Of a stretch of DNA of 64,000 bases, positions 17,968-28,000 are shown in pieces; the stretch's first letter is position 1, and the number at the start of each line of letters is the position of its first letter. The notes beneath the pieces are model-generated. The model was given only the letters and a program-made list of their open reading frames with translations. It did not search any database and was not told where the DNA came from. The stretch covers positions 91,920 to 155,919 of the forward strand of contig JBBQWV010000006.1 of the NCBI GenBank assembly GCA_038210275.1. The letters run 5' to 3'. Position numbers and translations under genes: made by a program. This DNA is from PALSA-1296 sp038210275 (GTDB lineage Bacteria; Bacteroidota; Ignavibacteria; Palsa-1295).

Positions 17968-19362
17968 TTAGAAGTTCAGTTTCAGCACCGGCGTTACGAT
18001 GAAGAAATCTGGCCATTCCCATTTCTTCGGATCGCGGAAAACGACGGCAGCATATTTGACTTCAAGATTAAGCCAGGTAAAAATTCGGACATACCCATCG
18101 GCTAAAAGCTCATTGGAATACTGTAAAGATATTCCGTAATCATAACCGCCTTCTGACGGATGGTTGTACCCGATCTTCAGTACCGGATCGAAATAGTTAA
18201 AATTACCGGCATCGACAAGGTCAGTATTTGTTGACGGTCCATTTTGGGCTCCTATGGTCACAGCATTAATGCGATGCGTTCCTGCGCCAACTTGAACATA
18301 AGCTCCACGCAATGCATCACTGAAGGAATAGGTTACCCAGGCATGACCGGAACGACCGATGTAGAAAAGACTGTCTTTACGACCTTGAATTCCTGATTTT
18401 GGATAACTTGTGCGATACCTATTATTCGAAATTCCTGCGGTCGTCGTCGTATCAAAGGCGCGCAACGAGAATGAGTTGGCGCTTGGCGTAAATGATTGAT
18501 AGAACTCACCACCGACAGAAAGTCTGCCTGCCTTTTTATCAGTAAACACATCGAGCATTTGATCAAGCTGCGCTTGAAAGCCCTGTGTACCTTCGAGCTT
18601 ACGCTCTTTAATCTTCAGTCCACCAAATAAGACAAAAGGAACAAGGCCCGCTTCGCCAAGCCCGAAGTTCAAGCCGATACGAACATCGGTCATTTCTTTA
18701 TGGATGATACCAATAACACCGACATTTCCCGGCATCCAAAAAGGATAACCGAGATAATCATTTCCGATATTCATCCCAAAACCAAATCCCGACTTGAAGA
18801 TAATATCACCGCCAAAGATCGAAGCAGAGATATTCGCATATTGAATGCGCTGCTGAGACTCCTGAGTGGAGATCATGGTATATTCATAATCAGCGCGGTT
18901 ATTGATCTTATTATAAAGTTCTTCGCCAAGGATTCGCTTGATCTGAGGTGAACCATAGACGCCGACTGATTCGACGACGATCTTCAAGAGATCCATCTGA
19001 TTATTCAGCTCTCCTTCGATTTTCGTCGGCGGCTTTTGGGTAACAATTAGATCGGCACCGGAACTCGGAGAGATATTCTTACCGGCTTTACGAAGGGCTG
19101 AAATCACACGTGAGCGAACGCTTCTATCAGTAATAATCCATTGAATTAACTCGCTTTGACGCGCCGTGTCGATTGATTCAATGGCAGAAAGAATACTTTT
19201 TAGAGCAGTCTTCTCTTCCTGTGCATTCTTCAATTCATCATTCCAATTCACCTGAGGCGGGTTGACTTGCGGATTGCCGCCCTGCTGCGCTTTGGCGCCC
19301 GAGACAAATACGCCGAGCAGGAAAAGAACAACTGCTACAATAAACTTCGATGATCTGTTCAT
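17968..19362 (-). CDS. Outer-membrane-type protein of unknown function (paralogue of the neighbouring 566-residue protein)
   Basis: The preferred ATG at 19362 has a good Shine-Dalgarno (AAGGAG) and gives 464 residues starting with a clean signal peptide (MNRSSKFIVAVVLFLLGVFV, cleavage after AKA). An N-terminal helical region (QSELIQWIITDRSVRSRVIS) is followed by strand-rich sequence and an end in aromatic LKLNF, as in outer-membrane barrels. It is a paralogue of the gene at 19420-21120: both share IxWxITDxxxxxxIxxAL, a GLPFW/GYPFW motif and a C-terminal RDPKxWExxxFFxxTP block. I do not recognise a named family. It is last in a three-gene operon. Confidence 0.75.
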   Translation of the reverse strand: MNRSSKFIVAVVLFLLGVFVSGAKAQQGGNPQVNPPQVNWNDELKNAQEEKTALKSILSAIESIDTARQSELIQWIITDRSVRSRVISALRKAGKNISPSSGADLIVTQKPPTKIEGELNNQMDLLKIVVESVGVYGSPQIKRILGEELYNKINNRADYEYTMISTQESQQRIQYANISASIFGGDIIFKSGFGFGMNIGNDYLGYPFWMPGNVGVIGIIHKEMTDVRIGLNFGLGEAGLVPFVLFGGLKIKERKLEGTQGFQAQLDQMLDVFTDKKAGRLSVGGEFYQSFTPSANSFSLRAFDTTTTAGISNNRYRTSYPKSGIQGRKDSLFYIGRSGHAWVTYSFSDALRGAYVQVGAGTHRINAVTIGAQNGPSTNTDLVDAGNFNYFDPVLKIGYNHPSEGGYDYGISLQYSNELLADGYVRIFTWLNLEVKYAAVVFRDPKKWEWPDFFIVTPVLKLNF

Positions 19363-19419
19363 GGGAAACTCCTTCAATTTAGCTGCTGTATTCATGAATA
19401 AAATTTTCGTTACGGGTTA

Positions 19420-21120
19420 TCAGAAATAGAAGCGCGGAGTGATTAAGAAGAACGAACTCGGCTCCCATGGCTTCGGATCACGGATGATCGGAGCAGAGTA
19501 GCTCATCTCAATACGGAAACGATCTTGGATAAGTTCAATCCAGCCACCCATAGTGAAGAGATGGTCATATGCCAAGTTTAAGCCAAATTTCGACGACTGA
19601 TGATTAACATAGTCAACTTCAAAATGAGGCGATACCGGGTTTGACAGTCTTACTATATCCTGAGTCTTATCTGCCTGATCAGCAGAATACAGAGGATGTT
19701 TACCCGGACGGCTATCGGTATAAGTTGTTCCGGGAATGATGGACTGATAAACATTCTGCAATCCAACACCGATGGAAACTTGAATAAAATTATTCAGATC
19801 AAGTTGAACGATAGTCGGAATAAAAAGCTGCATGATCAAACCTTCACGGTAGAAGGTCTTCCCCCCGGGGATAAGAACCTGAGTCCCATCCAATGCCTGA
19901 ACTGGGATCGGTAATCCATTCGTTATAATAGTTGAATTACTTCCCTGTCCTGCGGGCATGAGCGAGAACTTAAATGCCATCGGCAAGTTAAATCCGCTGA
20001 AGAAATCAATGCCTGCAAAATACGCATCAACCGAACCTCCAAATGAACCGGAAAGTCCGCGTGCTTTGAACGTCAATACATCTTTCTCCCCCAAAGCAAG
20101 CGGGAATACTAATCCGACCTTGAAATTACTATTCGAGCCGATTTGATTCTTCAAATTCAACCAAAAACGTGCGATGCCGCTCGACCAAAATGGCAGACCA
20201 ACTTCCTTGTTGCCAAGTTCAAGTTCAAGTCCTAAATTCTTCGAAGCATTCACGCGAAGATCAGTTATGGAAATGTCAACGGTCTTTTCAGACTTAGATG
20301 CATAGTAATCTGCCTTTGATCTGTTGATTACGGCTTGGTCGTCTGGAAGAGCCGTGGTTGACTCAGGATCAATTGGAGTCTTAATTGAATCAATCGCTGA
20401 AATTTCAGACGGAACATCAAAAGCGTCAGTAGTAGTCGGCAACCCATAATATCTGCGTTGTTCATCAACAACTACTCTCTTTGAATAGAACTGATCAAAT
20501 ACCTTGCTGTATAGATACCGCATTTTCGTATCTTTCACGAGTTGGCTGCCATGCGGCACAATATCGCCAGGCATTTCAACATTCTCGCCCTGAACGAAAT
20601 TTACATTTTCAAGAAGAGTTGGATTGCGATGCATCAAACGGACGATATTACGCCCCATAAATGCCTTCGGTACCATCTGTTGGTTGGAATTATCTTCCTC
20701 ATCACCAAACCCACCGATAACAGCTTTTTTCTTTTTCGCAACTTTCTCTTTGATGTAACCACGTACGAGGATATGAAAAGGCTCAACCTTATCTTGTCCA
20801 GCTGGAGCAGCAAAGATATACGTTTCTACAACGTCGAATTCTTCTTTTTTCAGATTAAACGGATCCTTGACAAGGGCGTCACGAATCTGATTCTGTAGAT
20901 CGGGATCTGTGATCTTCCATTTGATCACGTTCGTAAATGTATAAGAATCTCCTGTCTGATCGAGCTGTTCGATCATCTTATACGTGCGCTCATTTTGCTT
21001 CTGCATTGCCTTAACGGTATCAACAAGCGGCTGAGCAGCGAGCCTCGTTGCGACTACTGAGAGAATGAGCAGACAAGCTATCGTGAGTATTCTTCTCTTC
21101 GCTGTTTTCTGTTTCATCAT
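19420..21120 (-). CDS. Outer-membrane-type protein of unknown function (larger paralogue)
   Basis: The preferred start at 21120 gives 566 residues beginning MMKQKTAKRRILTIACLLIL, a signal peptide cleaved near AAQ. A frame from 21168 exists but would bury this signal. Residues 25-120 look helical, with VIKWKITDPDLQNQIRDALV; a charged linker (EKVAKKKKAVIGG) follows. The C-terminal half is strand-rich with a terminal ITPRFYF, typical of a barrel end. It shares several motifs, including the C-terminal RDPKPWEPSSFF block, with the next gene. No catalytic motif is visible. It sits between the inner-membrane gene and its smaller paralogue. Confidence 0.75.
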   Translation of the reverse strand: MMKQKTAKRRILTIACLLILSVVATRLAAQPLVDTVKAMQKQNERTYKMIEQLDQTGDSYTFTNVIKWKITDPDLQNQIRDALVKDPFNLKKEEFDVVETYIFAAPAGQDKVEPFHILVRGYIKEKVAKKKKAVIGGFGDEEDNSNQQMVPKAFMGRNIVRLMHRNPTLLENVNFVQGENVEMPGDIVPHGSQLVKDTKMRYLYSKVFDQFYSKRVVVDEQRRYYGLPTTTDAFDVPSEISAIDSIKTPIDPESTTALPDDQAVINRSKADYYASKSEKTVDISITDLRVNASKNLGLELELGNKEVGLPFWSSGIARFWLNLKNQIGSNSNFKVGLVFPLALGEKDVLTFKARGLSGSFGGSVDAYFAGIDFFSGFNLPMAFKFSLMPAGQGSNSTIITNGLPIPVQALDGTQVLIPGGKTFYREGLIMQLFIPTIVQLDLNNFIQVSIGVGLQNVYQSIIPGTTYTDSRPGKHPLYSADQADKTQDIVRLSNPVSPHFEVDYVNHQSSKFGLNLAYDHLFTMGGWIELIQDRFRIEMSYSAPIIRDPKPWEPSSFFLITPRFYF

Positions 21121-21201
21121 CGTATTATTAACCCCCAAAACTTTATGTTGTGTAATCAAAATTTTCAAAAGAACTTCCTAAGATCAATGACTGCTAACGA
21201 A

Positions 21202-22818
21202 TTATCTTTTCTTCGGCAAAATAATAATCGTTTTAGTCTTTGACATCCCAGTCTTAGAATCTTTGAATGTGACTTTAACAGGAAATCCGTCTTTTTTGAC
21301 ATTTGTTGGAGGTTTAAGCATCCTTAGAGAATAGTTAAAGCCGTCCTTCTTTGTCGCTTTTGAATCAAAAATATTTCCATCTGATTGCACATCAAGATCT
21401 CCGGGTAATTCAGATTGGTATTCCGAACCGGCACTGGTTAAGCCAACACCTGCTTGCAGATTAAAATTGGTGTTACCTCCTAATTCAAATCTCGAGGGGA
21501 ATTTGCCGATGAGAAGCGGTGGTGCAGCAATGACAAAATCTGCGTTCTTAAGCTCTTTATATTCCTTGCCGAACTGAGAACGGAAGAGAATCTTTACATT
21601 CATCTTCTTGCCCTCATCTTCAAGATAGACAGGTGTATAAGAAGTAGTTGGCTCATTGCTCACTTTTACTTCCTTACCATCAACAGTAATTACTATCTTA
21701 TAGAAGCCGTTAAGGTCAGTGTATTTGCCGTTGACAACAAATGGGAATTTGGTATATGGCTGAGCCTTATCCTCCTCTTCGCTTTGTGGCATAAACATTG
21801 CAGAGTCACCTGCAGCAGGCTTCAATGCTTTTACTGTCACACTGAACGACTGCGTGGTAACATCCTTTGGTCCACCACCACGTTTGGCATCGCCCTTAAA
21901 TTTGACTGTATAATTCTGTCCGACATCACCGACGGCAGGAGTATAGGTCCACACCCAGTTCGTATCAACCTTTTTAAACTCGCCCGGTCCTTCGGTTTTT
22001 GTAAGTTCCGTCTTACTCGAAAGTGCGCCTTCGATCTTAATCGGGTTTGGCAACTCCATTCCAGGGAAGGCAGAGAAATCTGTTTCTTGAGGGAAGAGAG
22101 CAATCTGGTCAAACTTATTCTCGGCACGCTTGACATTAACGACGAAGTCGTTATGTCCGATATTCGAGGAGAAGTTTTGATATTGATCGCCGAGAAGCGA
22201 GTCAATAAATCCTTTTAAGGCAACATTCTCGACAATTCCCTTTTCGACTTCCTTCAATTCGCCTACGGTCAAATGGACGGCGCCGATTTTGACAGTATCT
22301 TCATTAGTAGCATTCTGCGCCACTCCGACAACCTGATTCGTTTTGGCTTTGAAATCAAGCCGGTATTCGCCTTCGCCAAATGTCGGTTTAAATTTATATT
22401 TAAAGATATAATCTTGCCCTACCTTGACTCTTGGGAAAGCGACGGTATCTGTCGCCATATCAAGCGTCTGCATGACAGAATTATTACGGAGAATGGTAAG
22501 CACTAATGAATCAACGACGTCTTTGGTTGGATCGGAGATTCGGACTTTCACCGAGAATTCACGCTCCGGCTCCTTCGCATCGCCGAGGGTCATGGACTGA
22601 TCGGACGTGCTGGAAAGGCTGGTTTGCGATCCGCGAAGTGCCTCGATGATCGTTTCAGCGATCAATTGAATACGCTTGGATTTGCGCTCTAACTCGAGTT
22701 TTTCGCGCTTGAGAGCTTCTTCGGCATCGTCTCTTTCAACGATGATGATAAGCAGTTCAAGAAGAACTGCAAGGTAGAGAATGAAATAAACTTTTCCTGC
22801 TCCGCCGCCTTTAGACAT
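21202..22818 (-). CDS. Single-pass inner-membrane protein with long periplasmic region (GldM-like topology, unassigned)
   Basis: The 538-residue protein opens with a short glycine-rich cytosolic tail and one membrane segment (VYFILYLAVLLELLIIIV, residues 10-27) that contains a buried glutamate, Glu21. A charged coiled coil follows (residues 28-60), then several beta-rich periplasmic domains of about 90-100 residues ending in IILPKKR. The topology recalls GldM/PorM, the periplasmic rotor-shaft protein of T9SS, but I cannot establish homology and no GldL-like partner is adjacent. It is first in the operon with two outer-membrane-type genes, so a trans-envelope complex is plausible. Confidence 0.7.
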   Translation of the reverse strand: MSKGGGAGKVYFILYLAVLLELLIIIVERDDAEEALKREKLELERKSKRIQLIAETIIEALRGSQTSLSSTSDQSMTLGDAKEPEREFSVKVRISDPTKDVVDSLVLTILRNNSVMQTLDMATDTVAFPRVKVGQDYIFKYKFKPTFGEGEYRLDFKAKTNQVVGVAQNATNEDTVKIGAVHLTVGELKEVEKGIVENVALKGFIDSLLGDQYQNFSSNIGHNDFVVNVKRAENKFDQIALFPQETDFSAFPGMELPNPIKIEGALSSKTELTKTEGPGEFKKVDTNWVWTYTPAVGDVGQNYTVKFKGDAKRGGGPKDVTTQSFSVTVKALKPAAGDSAMFMPQSEEEDKAQPYTKFPFVVNGKYTDLNGFYKIVITVDGKEVKVSNEPTTSYTPVYLEDEGKKMNVKILFRSQFGKEYKELKNADFVIAAPPLLIGKFPSRFELGGNTNFNLQAGVGLTSAGSEYQSELPGDLDVQSDGNIFDSKATKKDGFNYSLRMLKPPTNVKKDGFPVKVTFKDSKTGMSKTKTIIILPKKR

Positions 22819-22946
22819 ATTGTTCGCCTATTAAAAAAATGTACTCCGAAAAGCCCGTAGGGCAAGACACAGATTTGCCGCTACAATTTTTTTTATTTAT
22901 CCGCAAGGCAAGAGCCTCTTGGTTTGACACACAATCACATTCAACA

Positions 22947-23543
22947 CTAACTCGCCTGAGTTTTTATCAGGCTTTCGATCATCTTTGCGATGCAATCTAC
23001 TTCGATATTTACAAAGTTTCCACTCTGTAAATTCTGGAAATTAGTCATTTTATAAGTATGGGGAATAATTGCAACGGTGATGAGATTCCCGTTTATCTCT
23101 GCAACAGTCAGACTGACTCCGTTAATTGCGATCGACCCTTGAGCTATGATATAGCGAATAAATTGCTGCGGAAGCTCAAAATCGAACATCCAACTACCGC
23201 CTAAATCACGAATCCCAATGGTGAGAGCAACTCCATCAATATGCCCTTGCACAAGATGACCTCCGAGCCGGGTGGAAAGAGTAGCCGCCCGTTCAAGATT
23301 CACCTTTTCCCCAATTTGCAATGAACTCAGTGTAGTCTTCTTTAGTGTTTCAGCTACAGAAATGACCTCAAAAAACGACGCTTCACAGGCGACTACCGTC
23401 TGGCAGACACCGTTAACTGAAATAGAATCATCGGTTTTCAGATCAGAGAGTAATTTATCTGCACTAAATTGTAGACGCAGTCCACTCCCGTGTATATCCC
23501 TTGCAATGAGTGTGCCGAGTTCCTCGATTATGCCCGTAAACAC
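22947..23543 (-). CDS. ribE: Riboflavin synthase alpha chain
   Basis: The 198-residue product begins MFTGIIEELGTL and shows two homologous lumazine-binding halves (DSISVNGVCQTVV and GSIAINGVSLTVAEI; LGGHLVQGHIDG in the middle), the classic riboflavin synthase layout. It dismutates two 6,7-dimethyl-8-ribityllumazine molecules to riboflavin. It lies 20 bases downstream of the Gfo/Idh oxidoreductase gene on the same strand, so cotranscription is likely. No other rib genes are nearby. Confidence 0.96.
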   Translation of the reverse strand: MFTGIIEELGTLIARDIHGSGLRLQFSADKLLSDLKTDDSISVNGVCQTVVACEASFFEVISVAETLKKTTLSSLQIGEKVNLERAATLSTRLGGHLVQGHIDGVALTIGIRDLGGSWMFDFELPQQFIRYIIAQGSIAINGVSLTVAEINGNLITVAIIPHTYKMTNFQNLQSGNFVNIEVDCIAKMIESLIKTQAS

Positions 23544-23563
23544 GAAAGATTTATGAATTTTCT

Positions 23564-24562
23564 TTAATTTTGTGGACTTCCATTATCCCGAATCGACTCC
23601 ATAATCTTCTCCGCCACGTCAAGAGCAGCAAGTCCATCCTCTCCGGAAACGATGGGAACAGTATCATTTATGATCGCATCTCGGAATATCTCAAGTTCGT
23701 ATCTGAGTGGATTGAGTTCTGCCACATCAGGTCGTTCATATATGATATTCAGCTTTTTTTCGGCGCGCTCGATCTCACCGAGATTGAACATTAGTGATTT
23801 ATTTTCGCTGGCTTCTTCTGCTCCGACAAGGTGAAAAACTTCCGCGCTTTTTGCAGCAAAGTCAACTGAGAGATATGCGTCGCGTTCAAAAATACGAAGT
23901 TTTCGCATCGGGTTCTGCGAGATGCGACTTGCCGTGACATTTGCGACAGCACCACTTGCGAATTTTATTCTCGCATTTGCAATGTCAATTTCGTCAGAGA
24001 CGACTGCAACACCGCTTGCATCAACGCTTGTCACCTCCGACTTCGCAAGCGAGAGGATCACATCAATATCATGAATCATCAGATCAAGTACGACAGCAAC
24101 ATCTGTTCCGCGCGGCTTGAACTGCGCCAGCCGGTGCGATTCGAAGAACATTGGATTGTGAATAAATTTTTCTAATGCAAGTAGAGCAGGGTTGAATCTT
24201 TCGATATGTCCGACCTGAATTTTTACATTATATTTTTTTGCAAGAGCAATAAGTTCTTGCGCTTCGGCAATAGTATTAGTGATCGGCTTTTCGATCAGGA
24301 CGTGTTTTTTATTCTCAATCGCAAGTTTGGCAACTTCAAAATGCGCGAAGGTAGGAGTGACGACCGAGAGCGCATCAACTTCAACGATCAATTCTGAAAT
24401 ATCCTTGAAAGATTTTACACTATGCTCAGATGCAACCCGAGAAGCTTCATCGGCATTCTCGTCAAAGACTCCGATAAATTCAACACCGGAAACTTCCTTC
24501 CAAAGTTTTGCATGGACTTTCCCAAGATGACCTACGCCGATGACACCGATTTTTAGGGGCAT
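23564..24562 (-). CDS. Gfo/Idh/MocA family NAD(P)-dependent oxidoreductase
   Basis: The 332-residue product starts with a Rossmann nucleotide-binding motif (IGVIGVGHLGKVHAKLW) and carries the family EKPI motif (HVLIEKPITNT) and HIERFNPAL. The C-terminal substrate domain includes LMIHDIDVILSLAKSEV. These enzymes oxidise or reduce sugars and related compounds; several close relatives act in UDP-GlcNAc or lipid-A sugar metabolism, but the substrate cannot be told from sequence alone. The gene lies upstream of ribE. Confidence 0.85.
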   Translation of the reverse strand: MPLKIGVIGVGHLGKVHAKLWKEVSGVEFIGVFDENADEASRVASEHSVKSFKDISELIVEVDALSVVTPTFAHFEVAKLAIENKKHVLIEKPITNTIAEAQELIALAKKYNVKIQVGHIERFNPALLALEKFIHNPMFFESHRLAQFKPRGTDVAVVLDLMIHDIDVILSLAKSEVTSVDASGVAVVSDEIDIANARIKFASGAVANVTASRISQNPMRKLRIFERDAYLSVDFAAKSAEVFHLVGAEEASENKSLMFNLGEIERAEKKLNIIYERPDVAELNPLRYELEIFRDAIINDTVPIVSGEDGLAALDVAEKIMESIRDNGSPQN

Positions 24563-24711
24563 TTATTAATTTAGGACTTGGGTGGAGTTAAAGGGTACTA
24601 AACATTGTAATATTTTATCTTTCATTCTCTACATTAATGATCGAAAGAACGATTTTCGTTAAAGCAGAGTTCGGTTTGAGTATTCAAGAAATATTCACAG
24701 AAATTTCGGCT

Positions 24712-25095
24712 ATGAGACAATTCTACCTGATACTGGCATTGGCTATTGTGATGACATCCTGTAATTCATCTACTGATCCAACAACGGACGGAAGCTACCT
24801 GATCGCCACACCCGATACAGTCATTCTCCAAAGAACTGATTCCGTAAAAACGCTTGATATGAAATTAAGTTGCGGCTGCGGATTCACTTTGCAAGTTACC
24901 GGCATGACCGGAGATACTAGTGTTATCAAATATAATCCGGTCCAGAATTTAGGCGATACTCTTTCGAAACATTCGATCACTTTTTCCTATTCACCTTCCC
25001 TTGCTTCTGCAAAGACAGGGCAAATCTCCCTGAATTTTCTTGCTCGAAAGCATTCCTATACTTATACGAGCACTATCTCAGTAAAAATGTATTAA
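24712..25095 (+). CDS. Small hypothetical lipoprotein
   Basis: The preferred start at 24712 gives 127 residues beginning MRQFYLILALAIVMTSC, a lipoprotein signal with lipobox MTSC. An upstream ATG at 24637 would place 25 residues before it. The mature region is beta-rich with a short cysteine pair (SCGCGF) and a repeated-strand pattern like an immunoglobulin-type exported domain. Its last 4 bases overlap the end of the convergent M1 peptidase gene. Function unknown. Confidence 0.6.
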   Translation: MRQFYLILALAIVMTSCNSSTDPTTDGSYLIATPDTVILQRTDSVKTLDMKLSCGCGFTLQVTGMTGDTSVIKYNPVQNLGDTLSKHSITFSYSPSLASAKTGQISLNFLARKHSYTYTSTISVKMY

Positions 25096-28000
25096 AAGGT
25101 TGTACCTAAGCTGATCGCATAACGGAAAGCAAAATTTCCTTTTCCATCATCCGGATGGTTCAAGTAGATCGGGAAATAAATACCGATGGTTGGGATATTG
25201 GAATATTCTCCTGCCACTCCCTGTAATTGTGAGGGTAACCAAGAAAGGATATTTAGTTTTATGCCGAGACCGGCATCAGTAAATAACTGATGAGTAATTG
25301 CGGACAAAGTTACTTCACTGCCAACCCACCCGGCATCGAAGAATACCATAGGGGTCAATGAAGCAGGAAGCCATCCCCAAGAGCGAATGGGGTTTGGCAA
25401 AACCAGTTCAGTTGTAAATCCGAAACCGCCATCTGCAAATCCATTGGAACCGGTATTCGGCTTATAGCCTCTCACACCTGCTCCGCCTTCCAAAAAGAAA
25501 TGGGATTGGCTGCTAAAATGCTGGCTGATACTTGTTACCGCTTGCCAGAAACCACTATGAATTTGATCGTAACAATTTGCGCCATTGAGAAATAAAAATC
25601 TATCGAAAGGTAATCGGCTGCCCCACGTTCCAGTAGCATTCAACCGAAACGACAGTATTGATTGACTGCTTAGATCAAATCGTTGCTGACCGATAATATT
25701 CCAGCCACCGTATGTTGTAAACCCTTCATCGAAGGGAAAAAATAGATATTGATTGTTAGAAATATAATTGAAGCTTTGGTCGATTTTTACTGTGACTTTT
25801 GAACCTGCATCATGGGAAGTAAAACCATATTTCAATCCACTGGTCACATTCATTCCGTCTGCATGAGCGGCATAATACACAGGATAGACATAATTGGGCA
25901 TCGTTCCTCTATCCATTGCTTCGGCAAAGAAACCTATTGTTTGAGTCGGACCGAGATAAAGATAATCCGGTCGAATCACATGATCAAGTGAAATTGATGC
26001 AGCCATAACTCCATACATTTTCTTTGCATCAAAATTAATCGTCGTGAGATTGCCTAGCCACTTTACATTCTTCGAATATCGTAATTCGCCATCAAGGTAA
26101 TCATACCATTTGGGCGTCGTATTAACGAATCTATAATGATAGAAACTGTCTATTTTCACAATATCCCATGACTGTCTTTCGGGAGCAGTTTTGAAAATTA
26201 ATTTAATATCTCCACTTCCCTGTCTGTTTGTACCGAAGAGCATCCCCATACCTATATTCAACTGAGATGTTTCTTCATACCATAAGATAGGACGAAGTAC
26301 ACCATACATTCCGCTAAGTGGTGGTGATATTTGTAATTGCTTCAGAAAAGTAAATTCCGTTTTTGGGAAAAGCCCACTTGTATTATTCCTACGATTCAGA
26401 TCCATCAACCGATACGAACTATCGATCTCGTACCAGTCAACTTCCTTCGGCGTAGTAATCGTGCCTTCATATCCTGTGCTTACCCAATCCCAACTCGGAA
26501 AGAACAATCTGCCTGCTTCTGGTTTTTTATAAGCAAGTCCTTGATTAACGGACAGAGGAATCGTCGCAATTCCTGTCGAGCCATCATCGTAGTGCAACGT
26601 CAGATCAATCGGAGCTACGCCAAGATTTTTGTTCTTGAGTTTCACTGTCGTTTCATAAGTACCATCTTGTTTCTTTTCAGAATTCAAACCACAAGCAGCA
26701 TAGTCTATTGTCCTTGTTGAAGCAAACCATTCATCGAAATAATAATCGAGATCGGCGCCCGAAACATCCTGCATTGTGCGTTTGAAATCATTCAGGTTTG
26801 GATGTTTGAAATGCCAACGACGAAAATATTCTTTCATGCCTGCCCAAAAAACTGAATCACCGAGTACATATTCAAGCTGTGCCAAACCTGCAAGAGTTTT
26901 GAAATACACTTGCCCTGCATTCACACCTTCTCGAAACCAATCATGCGGAATTGTAAGCGGCTCTTCATATCCAGCCGTTGCAAGATCGAGATAGGAGCTA
27001 TAATAATTTCGCCGGGTATCGGTTTCGGGAATCAACATACGAGTCAGCCATGGTCTTTCATCTACTCCGTTGATCCTTTGATTGCGGCCATAATGCGCTT
27101 CCTGACACGTCATCTCAATAAATTCCGTGAAGCCTTCATCGAGATAGGCATATCGCGTTTCGTTATTACCGATCATTCCGTAGAACCACTGATGACCACC
27201 TTCATGTGCAATGAGTCCGGCGCTGGCACTGCCATCCATGATAAGCTGCGGATACTCCATACCTCCATCACCACCATGTGTATTGGTGAAATTTCTATAC
27301 TGATACCACCCTACTTTTTTTGAATGATGATCGAGCATAAAAAAAGTATTTGGCATTGCTTCCTTCCAAGCTTGCTCTTCATTTGCTTTATAAAGACAAT
27401 GCACAGTGATCGTATCGCTCCACGTATCCCATTCATGAATGTAATCGTGAGCTACCCAGGCAAAGTCATGAACATTCGAAGCCGTAAAATGCCATGTGGT
27501 CATAAGCGATTGCTTTGCTTTTGCAACAGAATCGGGATAAGCCTTTCCTTTCTTCACACCGTTTGCAATTTGATCATAACCCCAACCGACTTCTTCAGGA
27601 TTCTGGCACTGCCCTGTTGAACCGACACAAAATTTTGATGGCACATTCATCGTAACGTCGAAATCTCCCCAGACACCATAGAATTCACGAGCAATATATT
27701 CCTGATGGTGCCAGCCTTCGCGGTCGTACTCACAAATCTTCGGATACCATTGGGACATAGAATATTTTATTCCATCTTGATTCATCCATCCACCACGGCG
27801 AGTGAGCGGAGGAATTTGGACAAAAAAGGGCATACTAATTTCTTCTTCACTTCCAGGTGGCAAAGGTTCATTCAATATAACCTTCATGATAGTGCCGGAT
27901 ATCTCAAACTTTACAGGAATGAGAGAAGGTTTTTTTCTCCATAGACCAACTTTCAGAGCGCTTACTTCACTAATCCTCTGCTCTCCCCAGTCGCTTCGTT

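Noticed and set aside
21202..22818. Calling the membrane protein GldM outright
   Set aside because: Only topology and a buried charge agree; no GldL, GldK or GldN gene lies next to it and no family motif is visible.
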